The notes under the pieces are model-generated. The model did no database searches. It was not told the origin of the DNA and saw only the letters and a program-made list of their open reading frames with translations. DNA of 64,000 nucleotides from Alkalicaulis satelles (GTDB lineage Bacteria; Pseudomonadota; Alphaproteobacteria; Caulobacterales; Maricaulaceae). The stretch is from assembly GCF_008630495.1 (NCBI RefSeq), contig NZ_VWOJ01000002.1:511001-575000 (forward strand), written 5' to 3'. Position 1 is the first letter of the stretch. The number at the start of each line of letters is the position of its first letter. This document shows positions 28,904-40,344 of this stretch, piece after piece. The position numbers and the translations under genes were made by a program.

Positions 28904-30460
28904 CTACCCCAGCCGCAAATCGCGCCACAGATGCGGCGGGATGTCGTCTCGGGCGCGCACGCGCGGGCCCACCAGCCACCAGGCGCGCTCGTGCAGGAGC
29001 GGGATATTGGGCATGTCAGCGAGCAACTCGGCTTCGGCCTCGCGGTGCAGGGCGGCGCGGGCGGCGCGATCCAGCTCGCCGCGCGCTGCGCCCATCAGCC
29101 GGTCAAATTCGGGCCGGCGCCCGCCCTCCCAATTGGTGTTGTCGGCGAAGCCTTCCCGGGCGAAGGGCTGGAGCATGAAGTCGGGATCGGTCTTCAGCCC
29201 GCGGTCATAGCGCGCCAGCGCCAGGTCATAATCACCGCCATCCACCGCCGCGTAGAGATCCAGCGGATAGGTGGACAAGAGCTCGGCGTCCACGCCTGCA
29301 CGCCGCCAGTCATCAATGATGGCCAGCGCCACCCGGTCGCGGTCCCCGGCCGTTGCGCGCAGTGTGACGCGCAGGCGGTTGTCCGGCCCGTGCCCGGCCT
29401 GGGCCAAAAGATCGCGCGCCTGATCGGGGTCTGGCGCCGGAGACGGCGCCTCGGGATCGGGGATCACCAGCGCGGCGGGGCGCGCCTCGCCATGGAAGAA
29501 ATGGGTATTGATATGGTCCCGGTCGATGGCCAGGCTCAGCGCCCGGCGCACGCGCGCATCGCGCAGGCGGGGGCTGGCGCAATTGACCTTGATATAGGTG
29601 AGGATCGGCGCCGGGAAGCTGCGCAGCTGGGCGCCCACGCGCTCGCGCAAAAGGCCGATCTGGTCGCCTGGCGGCCGGTCGGCGAGATCATAATCGCCCG
29701 CCCGGAACCGCCGCGCGCGCGCCGCCGCATCATCGATCACATCCACCCGGATGGATTTGATGCGCACCCCCGCCGCGCCGGCGAAATTGGGGTTTTTCTC
29801 CAGCCGCCAGGTGAGCGCGCCCTGCTCGGCCAGCACGTAAGGCCCCGCCCCGACCCAGTGGCGCGCACGCGTCCAGTCATCGGGCCGGGCCTCCACGGCA
29901 TGACGCGGCAGCGGATAAAACTCGCGCATCAGCACCGGGAACAGGCTCACCGGGCGGTCGAGCTCGAACACCACGGTGGTGTCGTCCGGGGCGCTGACGG
30001 CGATCTGGTCGGGCGGGATCTGGCCCAGGAGCGCCTCGCGCGCGCCGATCACCGCGAAGAAATCGCCCAGATCGGCAAAGCCCGTGCGCGGGTCCACCGC
30101 CCGCCGGGCGGTCCAGACCACATCATCCGATGTGATGGGCGCCCCGTCCGACCACATCAGGCCCGGGGTCAGCTTGAAGGTCCAGCTGCGCGCATCCGCG
30201 CTGCGCCAGGATTCAGCCAGCCCCGGCGCCAGCCCGCCCGAAGGCGAGTATTCGGTCAGCGGGGCATGGAGCTGCTTGTACATCAGCGCCGCGGACGCGA
30301 ACTGGCCCTTGATGGGGTCCAGGCTGTCGGGCTCGCCATCAATGGCCACGCGCAGGAGGTCAGCCTCTTCCCCGCCGCGCGGCCCGCACGCCGCGGCGCC
30401 CGCCAGCGCCAGCGATGACGCCATTACGCCCCGGCGCGACCAGCCTGCCCGTCCCGTCAT
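28904..30460 (-). CDS. Extracellular solute-binding lipoprotein, family 5 (OppA-like)
   Basis: A 518-aa lipoprotein. The N-terminus has a twin-arginine-like WSRRGVMASSLALAG stretch and a lipobox AAAC around residue 25. The mature part has the family 5 pattern: LRVAIDGEPDSLDPIKG, SWTFKLTPGLMWSDGAPITSDDV, VRRALSLAIDRDHIN. Relatives bind peptides or similar solutes for ABC uptake. No permease or ATPase gene adjoins it, so it either serves a transporter elsewhere or has another role. It sits between carA and carB. Confidence 0.88.
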   Translation of the reverse strand: MTGRAGWSRRGVMASSLALAGAAACGPRGGEEADLLRVAIDGEPDSLDPIKGQFASAALMYKQLHAPLTEYSPSGGLAPGLAESWRSADARSWTFKLTPGLMWSDGAPITSDDVVWTARRAVDPRTGFADLGDFFAVIGAREALLGQIPPDQIAVSAPDDTTVVFELDRPVSLFPVLMREFYPLPRHAVEARPDDWTRARHWVGAGPYVLAEQGALTWRLEKNPNFAGAAGVRIKSIRVDVIDDAAARARRFRAGDYDLADRPPGDQIGLLRERVGAQLRSFPAPILTYIKVNCASPRLRDARVRRALSLAIDRDHINTHFFHGEARPAALVIPDPEAPSPAPDPDQARDLLAQAGHGPDNRLRVTLRATAGDRDRVALAIIDDWRRAGVDAELLSTYPLDLYAAVDGGDYDLALARYDRGLKTDPDFMLQPFAREGFADNTNWEGGRRPEFDRLMGAARGELDRAARAALHREAEAELLADMPNIPLLHERAWWLVGPRVRARDDIPPHLWRDLRLG

Positions 30461-30560
30461 TGCTTGCTCCCGTCGATCATGACCTGTCCAGGCTGCATGC
30501 TAGCGCGATCCGCACAAACGCGGAAAGCACCCGCAGGCAGGACGCGGGGAGCCGTGAGCG

Positions 30561-30741
30561 CGCCTACCACCGCGTCCTGACCCCCGCCCAGAGCAGGCCT
30601 TCGGGGCGGGCGCCGGCGATATGGCCGGGTTCGCGGGTCAGGCGCGCAGCGAAGCTGGCCACGGCCTCATCGCTGAGCTGCACGCGCCAGGCGGCCTCCA
30701 TGGAGATCTCCCGGCCCGACGGGGCCAGGCTGGCATGGCGG
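30561..30741. repeat. 181-bp direct repeat, distal copy (S8 protease 3' end)
   Basis: A perfect copy of 31922-32102, 1,361 bp away in the same orientation. It contains the last 59 codons and stop of the S8 protease gene plus 3 bp after the stop. Comparing base by base, I found no difference in 181 positions; identity ends at once on both sides. The fragment has an open frame (30564-30752) beginning with junction codons, but it is a gene end, not a gene. Confidence 0.95.
30564..30741 (-). pseudogene. Orphan 3' fragment of the S8 protease gene
   Basis: This 59-codon fragment encodes exactly the C-terminus of the protease at 31925, from RHASLAPSG to the final VRTRW and stop. It lacks any start of its own; the in-frame ATG at 30752 lies in the junction sequence. 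It is the duplicated end left beyond the inserted glycosyltransferase segment. Confidence 0.85.
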
Positions 30742-31921
30742 GTTGGGTCCAATATGGTGCGACATCCTACCTCAGCTCCGGCAGCCTATACCTCACAGAG
30801 GTCAACAATCTTTTCAGGCGGTTGCCAATTGTCTGCTGCTTGCCGCCATCGACGAAGCGGGTTCCGCTAGTCTCTTCCAGATGGGCCAAAATCTGCTGAT
30901 GCCGGTCATACTGATGAATGACAGCCGGGACGAAGCCATCCGGGCGCGCAAGAGGCTCACCGGCCGCCGCCGTCAATTGCGGGGCCGTCGCGCCCACCGT
31001 GGCCACGCGCCCGTAATTTTCGGCAATATCCGCATCGATCAGCCCAAGATGTATCGCAACATTGAATGCCGCTTGATCGGCTCCAAAACTACCGCCGACC
31101 GAATAGCGGGGTATGGCCATCAGGAATTCCATCGCGGCGCAAATTTGAAGCATGCCCTTGCGTGTGCCCAGCATTGTCCCGGCACACAGCGCAGGTCTGT
31201 GGTGAATGCGTTCTAGAATGTCGGCTCCAAAACAGCGCCGTATCCACTTGCTGGTCGCCGCATGATCGCTCAAGACGCCAACCTCGCGCTCGATATGTGC
31301 TTCCAGCTCTCCTTGAAGAGGGTCCTCAAACGGGCTGCGCTGAAAGGCGACATCCCGGCTGTCGCACATGAAAACATGCGTCCATTCCGGCCTCTGCTCT
31401 ATGAAAGCCGCCGCAAAGGCGATGCGCTGCACGACAATGTGCGGTTCATTCCATCGCGACCGCGGCACAATCATGACGTCAATTGCCAGCTCGTCCAGCC
31501 TTGCCAGCAACGCCTCATCATTATGGACAACAAGCCCGATAGGGCCGTCATGATGCGCACGCAGCGTGTGCAGGAACACGGCGAGCTGTTCGAAAGAGTA
31601 CCCGGTTGCACATGCGAGGACGGCTTTGCCAGGTAGCACATGCCGTCCGATCCACGACACGCAGTCTGACGCCAGGGCGCGGGCTCGCCACCTGAAGTAT
31701 GGAGCGCAGGTCACCGCAGACGTCCAAAAGGGAGGGCCGTGAGCGCGCGCGCCCAGCCTGTCACACCAGCGACAGGCGCCGCACGGACAGTCGTAAGATA
31801 GGGTTGATCCAAACGAACACCCATGCGCCGCAATTTCACCAATTCCCCCCGGTCTGGCAATCCACACCGCGGGCAGGGCGCGCTAAAGCCCATTTGCCCG
31901 ATTTAACAGGGCTGGAAGCTC
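30742..31921. mobile_element. Inserted segment carrying a glycosyltransferase-like gene
   Basis: 1,180 bp between two perfect 181-bp direct repeats. A 60-base sample at 31321-31380 has 36 G/C, below most flanking sequence. It contains one clear coding frame and no transposase, integrase or terminal inverted repeat. With one repeat copy the unit is 1,361 bp, as expected if a circle or donor fragment entered by a single recombination event at the end of the protease gene. A 13-bp sequence (GCCGTGAGCGCGC) occurs both at 30551-30563, across the repeat edge, and at 31736-31748 inside. Confidence 0.6.
30767..31660 (-). CDS. Glycosyltransferase-like protein
   Basis: About 297 aa from the GTG at 31660; the frame stays open back to 31867, with GTG 31714 as another option, so the start is uncertain. 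After KAVLACATGYSFEQLAVFLH comes a GT-A-like layout: strands with IGLVVHNDEAL and VMIVPRSRW, then WTHVFMCDSRDVAFQRSPF, where DSRD may be the metal-binding DxD-type motif, and FGADQAAFNVAIHLG further on. This resembles nucleotide-sugar transferases that modify surface glycans, but the family is not certain. Codon use is less GC-rich than in neighbours. Confidence 0.65.
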   Translation of the reverse strand: MSWIGRHVLPGKAVLACATGYSFEQLAVFLHTLRAHHDGPIGLVVHNDEALLARLDELAIDVMIVPRSRWNEPHIVVQRIAFAAAFIEQRPEWTHVFMCDSRDVAFQRSPFEDPLQGELEAHIEREVGVLSDHAATSKWIRRCFGADILERIHHRPALCAGTMLGTRKGMLQICAAMEFLMAIPRYSVGGSFGADQAAFNVAIHLGLIDADIAENYGRVATVGATAPQLTAAAGEPLARPDGFVPAVIHQYDRHQQILAHLEETSGTRFVDGGKQQTIGNRLKRLLTSVRYRLPELR

Positions 31922-32102
31922 CGCCTACCACCGCGTCCTGACCCCCGCCCAGAGCAGGCCTTCGGGGCGGGCGCCGGCGATATGGCCGGGTTCGCGGGTC
32001 AGGCGCGCAGCGAAGCTGGCCACGGCCTCATCGCTGAGCTGCACGCGCCAGGCGGCCTCCATGGAGATCTCCCGGCCCGACGGGGCCAGGCTGGCATGGC
32101 GG
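31922..32102. repeat. 181-bp direct repeat, copy within the S8 protease gene
   Basis: The proximal copy of the perfect repeat, forming the actual 3' end of the protease gene. It extends 3 bp past the stop codon (stop at 31925-31927). Its partner is at 30561-30741. Confidence 0.95.
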
Positions 32103-34276
32103 CGCTCGAACACCGTCACATCGTCCTCGTCCACCAGCACCGGCACCAGCGCCGACACCGCCCCGCGCTCCACGCGCAGCGGCTGGGCCAGCGTCAGTCC
32201 GAACCGGCCGCCCGCCAGCGCCCGGTCCGCGCCCAGGCTCCAGGCGCTCGCGCCCAGGGCCTGTTCGCGCTGCAGCGCCAGGGGCAGGCTCAGCTCGCCC
32301 GTAATGTGCTCGACACGCGCCGCGCCGCGCCAGCCCAGGGGCAGGGCGCCGGACCACAGCCCGGCCACGAAGCGCGTGTCCGATCCGTCCTGCTCGCCGA
32401 AGCGCGCCGCCAGGAAGCCGCCCAGCGCGCGGTGATTCTCCCGGCCCGAGCCGGTCTCGAAACCGAATGTCTGGCCCTCGCGGGTATAGGTCAGGGCCGT
32501 GGCCTGGAAGGCTGAAGCCTCCCCGCCCGAAGCGCGCACATGGAAACCCAGCGCGCCGCCCATGGCCGCCACGTCATAGCTGATCGCCGCCCAGTCGCGC
32601 TGACTGGTCAGACGCGCCAGCGCGCCGGAGAACTGGGTCTCGGAGAGCACCGACATCCCCGCTCCGCCCGCCGGCGACGGCGCGGCGAAACCGCGGCCCG
32701 CCTGCAGGTTCAGCCCGCCCTGGCGGAAGGAGAAGGACAGATCGGGCTGAGCGTGGTAGAGCTCTTCAGGCAGGTTGCGCAGGGCATGGGGCCGGTCAGG
32801 CGTCATGCGCATCATCACCTGGGCGGGGCCGGCGCGCGTCACGCCGGTCCGGGCGAGACTGGCCGCGGCCGCGCTTTCCATGGCGTCCATGGCGCCGTCG
32901 ATGGCGCCGGTCTCCGGCCGGGCCGCATCAAAGCGGAACGGGCGGCGGAACCTGTCGCGCAGAACTGCGCCGTCCACCAGCCCGCTGCGCCACATCCAGT
33001 CGCCGTAAGGCCCGGACGGCGCCTGCAACAGCGCGCCCAGCGGCACGGCTTCACCCGTCGCGAAGCTCACCGAGGAATTGCCCACAGGCTGGAAGGCGGC
33101 GGCCAGATCGATCAGGCCCCACCCGTAAATCTCGTCAACCCCCGGCTCACCGAGATCGAGCGCGGTTTCGAACAGGATCTGGAGCGCTTCATTGCCCTGC
33201 AGATTGGGGAAGGCCTGCAATAGCAGCGCCAGCGCGCCGGCCACATGCGGCGCGGAGAAGCTGGTGCCCGAATAGCGCGCCAGCTGCGGATTGCCCTCTT
33301 CAGAATCCAGGAAGGGCGTCAATATGCTGCGGCCCGGGGCCACCAGAAACGCAGCCGCCGAATCGCCCGCCCGGTTGGAGAAATTGGTGAGCACCGTCTC
33401 ACCGGGTTCGCAGCCGCCCTGGGGCTGGCCCGGGCAGCCCACCGCGCCGACAGCGACGGCGAAGCCCAGTGAATCCGCCCGGATGGCGAAATTCGCCGGG
33501 AAATTGGGATTGCTGGCGTCCTTATCCTCATCATCCCCGTCATTGCCTGCGGAGATGACCATGAAAATGCCCGCCTGCGCCGCCCGGCGCATGGCGGCGA
33601 AGGTCTGGGTGAGCGCGTCAGTGGCGCCCACATCCCGGCCCAGTGACAGATTGATCACCCGCGCGCCATTGGCCACGGCATAGTCAATGGCTGCGGCGAT
33701 ATTGGCGTCGGAATACCGGCAGCCGCCATCATCGGGATCGTCATCTTCGCACGTGCCCGGCGTGTCCGCACGCAAGGCCAGGATCGTGCTCTGAAAAGCC
33801 ACGCCATGGCCGCCAATATTGTTCTTGTTGGCCGCAATGACGCCGGCCACGCCCGTGCCGTGACCGTCAATATCCTCAAGATCATCACGTGAACCGACGA
33901 TGTCGCGGCTATTGGGATCTATGCGCCCGGTAAATTCGGGATGATCCTGAACAATGCCGGTATCGACCACCGCCACGATTATGCCCTCACCCGTCGCCCC
34001 TTCGGCATAGGCCGTGGAGGCGTTGATCAGGCCCAGCCCGTACTGGCGATTGTATTCTGCGGTTTCGAAATCCGCCGGATTGCCCGATGGCGGCGGAGGC
34101 GGCGGTGGCGGGGGAGGCGGAGGTGGCGGTGGCGGAGGCGGCGGAGGGGGCGGCGTGGGACTGGTGATGGGACCGGACGCGCCGCCCCCGCCGCCACACC
34201 CTGTCACCACGACTGCGGCCGCAGCGGTGAACACAGCCGCCATCAGTGCATGGCGCAGCTTTCTTGAACGGGTCAT
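31925..34276 (-). CDS. S8 subtilisin-family autotransporter-type serine protease (lipoprotein)
   Basis: 783 aa from ATG 34276. The signal sequence ends in a lipobox (VTGC, Cys27). Then follow a Gly-rich stretch, 22 consecutive prolines (42-63), and the S8 domain with Asp105 (VVDTGI), His139 (DGHGTG) and Ser339 (GTSFSAPH). Residues about 440-783 are strand-rich with aromatic and Gly repeats, like the C-terminal region of Caulobacterales S8 'autotransporter' proteases. Probably exposed at the outer membrane. The last 59 codons are duplicated downstream at 30561. Confidence 0.88.
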   Translation of the reverse strand: MTRSRKLRHALMAAVFTAAAAVVVTGCGGGGGASGPITSPTPPPPPPPPPPPPPPPPPPPPPPSGNPADFETAEYNRQYGLGLINASTAYAEGATGEGIIVAVVDTGIVQDHPEFTGRIDPNSRDIVGSRDDLEDIDGHGTGVAGVIAANKNNIGGHGVAFQSTILALRADTPGTCEDDDPDDGGCRYSDANIAAAIDYAVANGARVINLSLGRDVGATDALTQTFAAMRRAAQAGIFMVISAGNDGDDEDKDASNPNFPANFAIRADSLGFAVAVGAVGCPGQPQGGCEPGETVLTNFSNRAGDSAAAFLVAPGRSILTPFLDSEEGNPQLARYSGTSFSAPHVAGALALLLQAFPNLQGNEALQILFETALDLGEPGVDEIYGWGLIDLAAAFQPVGNSSVSFATGEAVPLGALLQAPSGPYGDWMWRSGLVDGAVLRDRFRRPFRFDAARPETGAIDGAMDAMESAAAASLARTGVTRAGPAQVMMRMTPDRPHALRNLPEELYHAQPDLSFSFRQGGLNLQAGRGFAAPSPAGGAGMSVLSETQFSGALARLTSQRDWAAISYDVAAMGGALGFHVRASGGEASAFQATALTYTREGQTFGFETGSGRENHRALGGFLAARFGEQDGSDTRFVAGLWSGALPLGWRGAARVEHITGELSLPLALQREQALGASAWSLGADRALAGGRFGLTLAQPLRVERGAVSALVPVLVDEDDVTVFERRHASLAPSGREISMEAAWRVQLSDEAVASFAARLTREPGHIAGARPEGLLWAGVRTRW
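34088..34153 (-). repeat. Polyproline tract, 22 codons
   Basis: On the plus strand this is a run of NGG triplets; on the coding strand 22 successive CCN codons using all four proline codons. The mixture of codons argues that the length is kept by selection or is old, not a fresh slippage product. It separates the lipoprotein anchor from the protease domain, presumably as a stiff spacer. Such a run would stall ribosomes without EF-P. Confidence 0.9.
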
Positions 34277-34419
34277 ATTCTGTCTCCGGTCAGCGCCGCG
34301 GCCCCTCGCCCGCGCGCATTGCGCCCCTGTCACATCCAAGGCTAGCCCGGCCCGGCGCGCGCGCCAAACGAATAGTGCGCCAGCCAAGGCCGTGCGATGA
34401 CAGGATAATTGACGCCCGG

Positions 34420-35619
34420 TTAGCGCAGCCCGCCCACAAACCGGTCAAACACGCCGAAACTGTCCTGGGGGCCGGGGCTGGCTTCGGGGTGGTGCTGGAC
34501 GGCCATGACCGGCTTCGAGGTCAGGCGGAAACCGCAATTGGAGCCGTCAAACAGCGAGACATGGGTCTCCACCGCGTCTGCAGGCAGGCTGTCGCGGTCC
34601 ACGGCGAAGCCATGGTTCATGGACACGATCTCGACCTGGCCGGTTTCGATATTCTTGACCGGGTGATTGGCGCCGTGATGGCCCTGGGCCATTTTCACGG
34701 TCTTCGCCCCGATGGCCAGCGCCAGCATCTGATGGCCCAGGCAAATGCCCAGCACCGGCACGCCCGCCGTGATCACGCCGCGCAGCGTCTCCAGCGCATA
34801 CTCGCCTGTGGCCGACGGATCTCCCGGCCCGTTGGAGACCACCACGCCCGCCGGCTTGAGCGCCAGCACGTCAGCGGCCGGGGTGGAGCCGGGGACCACG
34901 CGCACCCGAGCGCCCGCGCTCACCAGCCGGCGCAGGATATTGGCCTTAACCCCGTAATCGAGCACCACCACCAGCGGGCCGTTCTCCGGCCCGGCCATAT
35001 GGCCTGCAGGCCAGTCCCATCCCGCCTCGTCCCAGTCGGCGATATCGGTGCGCGAGACCGGGCGGGCCAGCTCGCGCCCTTCCATGGACGGCGCGCCGGC
35101 GGCCAGGGCCTTGAGGGCGGCAATGTCCAGCTTGCCGTCGCGCGCGTGCTGGATAGCGGCCAGGGGCATGCCGGTCTCGCGGATGCGCCGCGTGATGGCC
35201 CGGGTGTCCACCCCGGTGATGGCGGCGATGCCGCGCGCGGCCAGCCATTCATCAAAGCTCTGGGCGGCGCGCCAATTGGCCGGCGGCGTGATCGCTGCGC
35301 GCGAGACCATGCCCACGGCGGCCTGGCGCGCCGGATCGCTGGCGGCTTCCTCGTCCTCGCTATTGGCGCCCACATTACCCACATGGGGGAAGGTGAAGCA
35401 CACGATCTGGCCGGCATAGGACGGATCGGCGAGAATTTCCTGATGGCCGGTCATGGCTGTGTTGAAGCACAGCTCGCCGGTGACCATGCCCGACGCGCCC
35501 GCGCCCTGGCCGTAGAACACCGTGCCGTCAGCCAGCACCAGGGCCGCGCTGGCGCCAGCATGGCCTGCCCCGTCCGCGCCAGTCGTGCTGAGGTCTTGAT
35601 TCTCGACCGCTGATGCCAT
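34420..35619 (-). CDS. carA: Carbamoyl-phosphate synthase small subunit CarA
   Basis: A 399-aa glutamine amidotransferase subunit that passes ammonia to CarB. The N-terminal CarA domain starts AALVLADGTVFYGQGAG. The class I amidotransferase domain has the nucleophile Cys in VLGICLGHQMLA and the catalytic His in AVQHHPEASPGP. The N-terminus has about 20 extra residues before the first strand. ATG 35619 follows GGAGGCGGTGAGGT. It is divergent from yqeY, a common alphaproteobacterial arrangement. Confidence 0.96.
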   Translation of the reverse strand: MASAVENQDLSTTGADGAGHAGASAALVLADGTVFYGQGAGASGMVTGELCFNTAMTGHQEILADPSYAGQIVCFTFPHVGNVGANSEDEEAASDPARQAAVGMVSRAAITPPANWRAAQSFDEWLAARGIAAITGVDTRAITRRIRETGMPLAAIQHARDGKLDIAALKALAAGAPSMEGRELARPVSRTDIADWDEAGWDWPAGHMAGPENGPLVVVLDYGVKANILRRLVSAGARVRVVPGSTPAADVLALKPAGVVVSNGPGDPSATGEYALETLRGVITAGVPVLGICLGHQMLALAIGAKTVKMAQGHHGANHPVKNIETGQVEIVSMNHGFAVDRDSLPADAVETHVSLFDGSNCGFRLTSKPVMAVQHHPEASPGPQDSFGVFDRFVGGLR

Positions 35620-35790
35620 ACCTCACCGCCTCCGCGACCGGATGCGCAAGGACGGACGCCCTCGCGGACAAACGCGCGGAACCTACGCGCGCACGGCGCC
35701 CCGGTCAAGCATGGCTGACCGGCATGAACACCAAGGTTTTCAAGGGCTTGGCCGCCATATGCAGGCCACCCGCAAATCGGACACGCTTAC

Positions 35791-36258
35791 ATGACCCTGC
35801 GTGAGCAGATCACCCACGACCTCAAGGACGCCATGCGCGCGCGCGACGAGGTGCGCCTGTCGACCCTGCGCCTGATCCAGGCGGCCATCAAGGATCGCGA
35901 TATCGCCGCGCGCGCCGAGGACCGCTGCGAGGGCTGCGGGCATGAGGAAATCCTCGCCCTGCTGCAAAAGCTGGTCAAACAGCGCGAGGAGAGCGCAGGC
36001 GTTTACGAGACCGCCGGACGGCTCGATCTGGCCGAGCGCGAGCGCCGCGAGGCGGAAATCGTACGCGCCTATCTGCCCGAACCCATGGACGGCAAGGCCA
36101 TCGCTGAAGCGGCCCGCACTGTGGTGGACGAGCTGGGCGCCGAGGGCCTCAAGGATATGGGCAAATGCATGGGCGCCCTGAAAGAGCGCTATGCCGGGCG
36201 TATGGATTTCTCCCGCGCAGGCAAGGAGATCCGCGCCCTGTTGCAAAACGCGTCCTGA
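35791..36258 (+). CDS. GatB/YqeY domain-containing protein
   Basis: A 155-aa YqeY-type protein: an N-terminal helical part (TLREQITHDLKDAMRARDEVRLSTLRLI) and the GatB/YqeY tRNA-binding-like tail ending in KDMGKCMGALKERYAGRMDF. Function is unproven; it is usually found before dnaG and rpoD, as here (68 bp gap), as part of the macromolecular-synthesis operon. The RCEGCGHEEI insertion with two cysteines is a normal feature of the alphaproteobacterial group as far as I recall. Confidence 0.9.
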   Translation: MTLREQITHDLKDAMRARDEVRLSTLRLIQAAIKDRDIAARAEDRCEGCGHEEILALLQKLVKQREESAGVYETAGRLDLAERERREAEIVRAYLPEPMDGKAIAEAARTVVDELGAEGLKDMGKCMGALKERYAGRMDFSRAGKEIRALLQNAS

Positions 36259-36325
36259 CGCACCCGGCGCGGATGCGCTCGCCCCCGCGCGGGCGTATAC
36301 TGGGCCAGAGCAAGCGGCGGCAGGC

Positions 36326-38155
36326 ATGGCGATACCCGACGGTTTCATCGACGAGATCAAGGCGCGCATCCGCCCGTCCGAGCTGATCGGCCGGACGGTG
36401 GCGCTCAAGCGTCAGGGCCGTGAGTTCGCCGGGCTCTCGCCGTTCAAGAAAGAGCGTACGCCCTCGTTTTTCGTCAATGACGAGAAGGGCTTCTATCATT
36501 GCTTCGCCAGCCAGGAACATGGCGACATCTTCACCTGGCTGCAAAAGACCCAAGGGCTGAGCTTCATGGAGGCCGTCGAGGCGCTGGCCCGCGAGGCCGG
36601 GCTGGACGTGCCCCGGGATCAGCCCGCCGATCCCGAACGCGAGGCCCGCCGCCAGCGCGCGCTGGACTGGATGGAGGCCGCCCATGCCTGGTTTGCGCGC
36701 CAGCTGCAAAGCCCGGCGGGCGCCCATGCGCGCGCCTATCTGGAAAGCCGGGGCCTCACGCCCGCAGACTGCGAACGCTTCGAGCTGGGCTTCGCGCCGG
36801 ACCAGCGCCGGGGCCTGACCCAGGCGCTGATGCAGAAAGGCGCCAGCGTCAGCGATCTGCAGACGGCGGGGCTCATCATTACGCCCGATGATGGCGGCGA
36901 GGCCTATGACCGGTTCCGCGGACGCATCACATTCGCCATCCGCGATCCGCGCGGGCGCCTGACCGCCTTCGGCGCGCGCGCCCTGTCCAAGGATCAGCGC
37001 GCCAAATATCTCAACTCGCCCGAGACCGCCCTGTTCCACAAGGGCTCGACCCTGTACCGCTATCGCGAGGCGCGCGCGGCGGCGAACGATCCCAAATCCG
37101 GCGCCGGCGGCCTCATTGTGGCCGAAGGCTATATGGACGTGATCGCGTTCGCCCGCGCCGGGCTCGCCCATGCGGTGGCGCCGCTGGGCACGGCGCTGAC
37201 GGAAAACCAGATGGCGCTGCTCTGGCGCGCGGGCGGCGAGCCGGTGGTGTGCCTGGATGGCGATGGCGCCGGTCAGCGCGCCGCGGCGCTGGCCGCCGAT
37301 CGCGCCCTGCCTTTGCTGGCGCCGGGCAAGACGCTGCGCTTTGTGTTCCTGCCTGACGGAGCGGACCCCGACGATTTGTTGCGCGACAAGGGGCCCGAGG
37401 CCCTGCAGGCAGCGCTCGCCAAGCCCCGCCCGCTGATTGATGTCTTGTGGGAGCGTGAGGTGCAGGCCGGCCCGCTGGACGATCCCGACCGGCGCGCCGC
37501 CTTCCGCAAGCGCCTGCGCGCCCTGTGCGCGCGCATCGCCGACCCTGACGTGCGCGCCGAATACCGCGCCGAGTTCGACGCCCGGCTCAATACGCTGTTC
37601 GCCCGCACGCCCGCCCGGCGCGGCGGATCTGGGCGGCGCGCCGGCGAGTATCAGCCGCCCGCCGCCCCCAGCCGCGACCTGGTGGAGGCGGCGCGCAAGC
37701 CGCGCCCGGAGCGCGCCGCGCCCCTGGCCCGCCAACTGCTCGCCGGGGCTGTCGAATTCCCCGAAATCGCCTGCAGCGAAGCCGAAACTCTCGCAGAGCT
37801 GGACTTCGGACCGCTTGACAGCCTTAGGGACGCGGTTCTAGACGCCTGCCTCGATCCGGCGTTTTCGCCGGAAGAGGGGCTGGGCGCCCGACTCGCCGCA
37901 CGCGGCATGACGGGCGCTCTGGCGCGTTTATCCGCCGACCGGGCCGCCGCGCGCGCGGCTCTTGGCGGTGAGGAATCGGACGCCCGCAGCCGCGCCGAGG
38001 CTTGGCGCAGGCTGTCGGCTTCCTATATGGAGCAAGTTGCGCACGACGTCCGTAAAGCCGAGGATCGCGCCCGCCTTGAGGATGCGTTCAACAGCGGCGA
38101 TCCTGACGCCTTCAAATCCTGCCTCGCCGCCGTGCGGCGGGGCAAACTGCGTTAG
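36326..38155 (+). CDS. dnaG: DNA primase DnaG
   Basis: A 609-aa primase that makes RNA primers at the fork. The N-terminal domain aligns with the CHC2 zinc domain, but the ligands are replaced: [12 protein letters not shown] (about 36-47) and [11 protein letters not shown] (about 56-66) keep one Cys of the usual set. The TOPRIM domain is intact: VAEGYMD (acidic Glu) and VCLDGDGAG (DxD). The C-terminal helicase-interaction region is less conserved. Loss of zinc ligands is known from related alphaproteobacteria, so the gene is judged functional. ATG 36326 follows CGGCGGCAGG. Confidence 0.95.
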   Translation: MAIPDGFIDEIKARIRPSELIGRTVALKRQGREFAGLSPFKKERTPSFFVNDEKGFYHCFASQEHGDIFTWLQKTQGLSFMEAVEALAREAGLDVPRDQPADPEREARRQRALDWMEAAHAWFARQLQSPAGAHARAYLESRGLTPADCERFELGFAPDQRRGLTQALMQKGASVSDLQTAGLIITPDDGGEAYDRFRGRITFAIRDPRGRLTAFGARALSKDQRAKYLNSPETALFHKGSTLYRYREARAAANDPKSGAGGLIVAEGYMDVIAFARAGLAHAVAPLGTALTENQMALLWRAGGEPVVCLDGDGAGQRAAALAADRALPLLAPGKTLRFVFLPDGADPDDLLRDKGPEALQAALAKPRPLIDVLWEREVQAGPLDDPDRRAAFRKRLRALCARIADPDVRAEYRAEFDARLNTLFARTPARRGGSGRRAGEYQPPAAPSRDLVEAARKPRPERAAPLARQLLAGAVEFPEIACSEAETLAELDFGPLDSLRDAVLDACLDPAFSPEEGLGARLAARGMTGALARLSADRAAARAALGGEESDARSRAEAWRRLSASYMEQVAHDVRKAEDRARLEDAFNSGDPDAFKSCLAAVRRGKLR

Positions 38156-38202
38156 CGCGCGACAGCCGCGCTGTAAGCCGCCCTCTGGGAGCCCGCCGCC
38201 GC

Positions 38203-40287
<2,085 letters not shown>

Positions 40288-40344
40288 GGTGAACACGAAG
40301 AATTTACAGTTGCGCCCCATTACTGAATCGCGTCATATGGGAAC

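Noticed and set aside
30564-30752. 62-codon ORF as an independent gene
   Set aside because: Apart from three or four junction codons it is identical to the S8 protease C-terminus; it is a duplicated gene end.
34088-34153. Tandem GGN repeat as a CRISPR or minisatellite
   Set aside because: It is the reverse strand of a proline-coding run inside the S8 protease frame; no spacers.
36326-36530. DnaG as a pseudogene because zinc ligands are missing
   Set aside because: The frame is intact, TOPRIM residues are present and similar losses are known in related bacteria.
40288-40344. Promoter for the cassette genes at TTTACA (40303)
   Set aside because: No -10 at a usable distance; the genes may be read through from rpoD.
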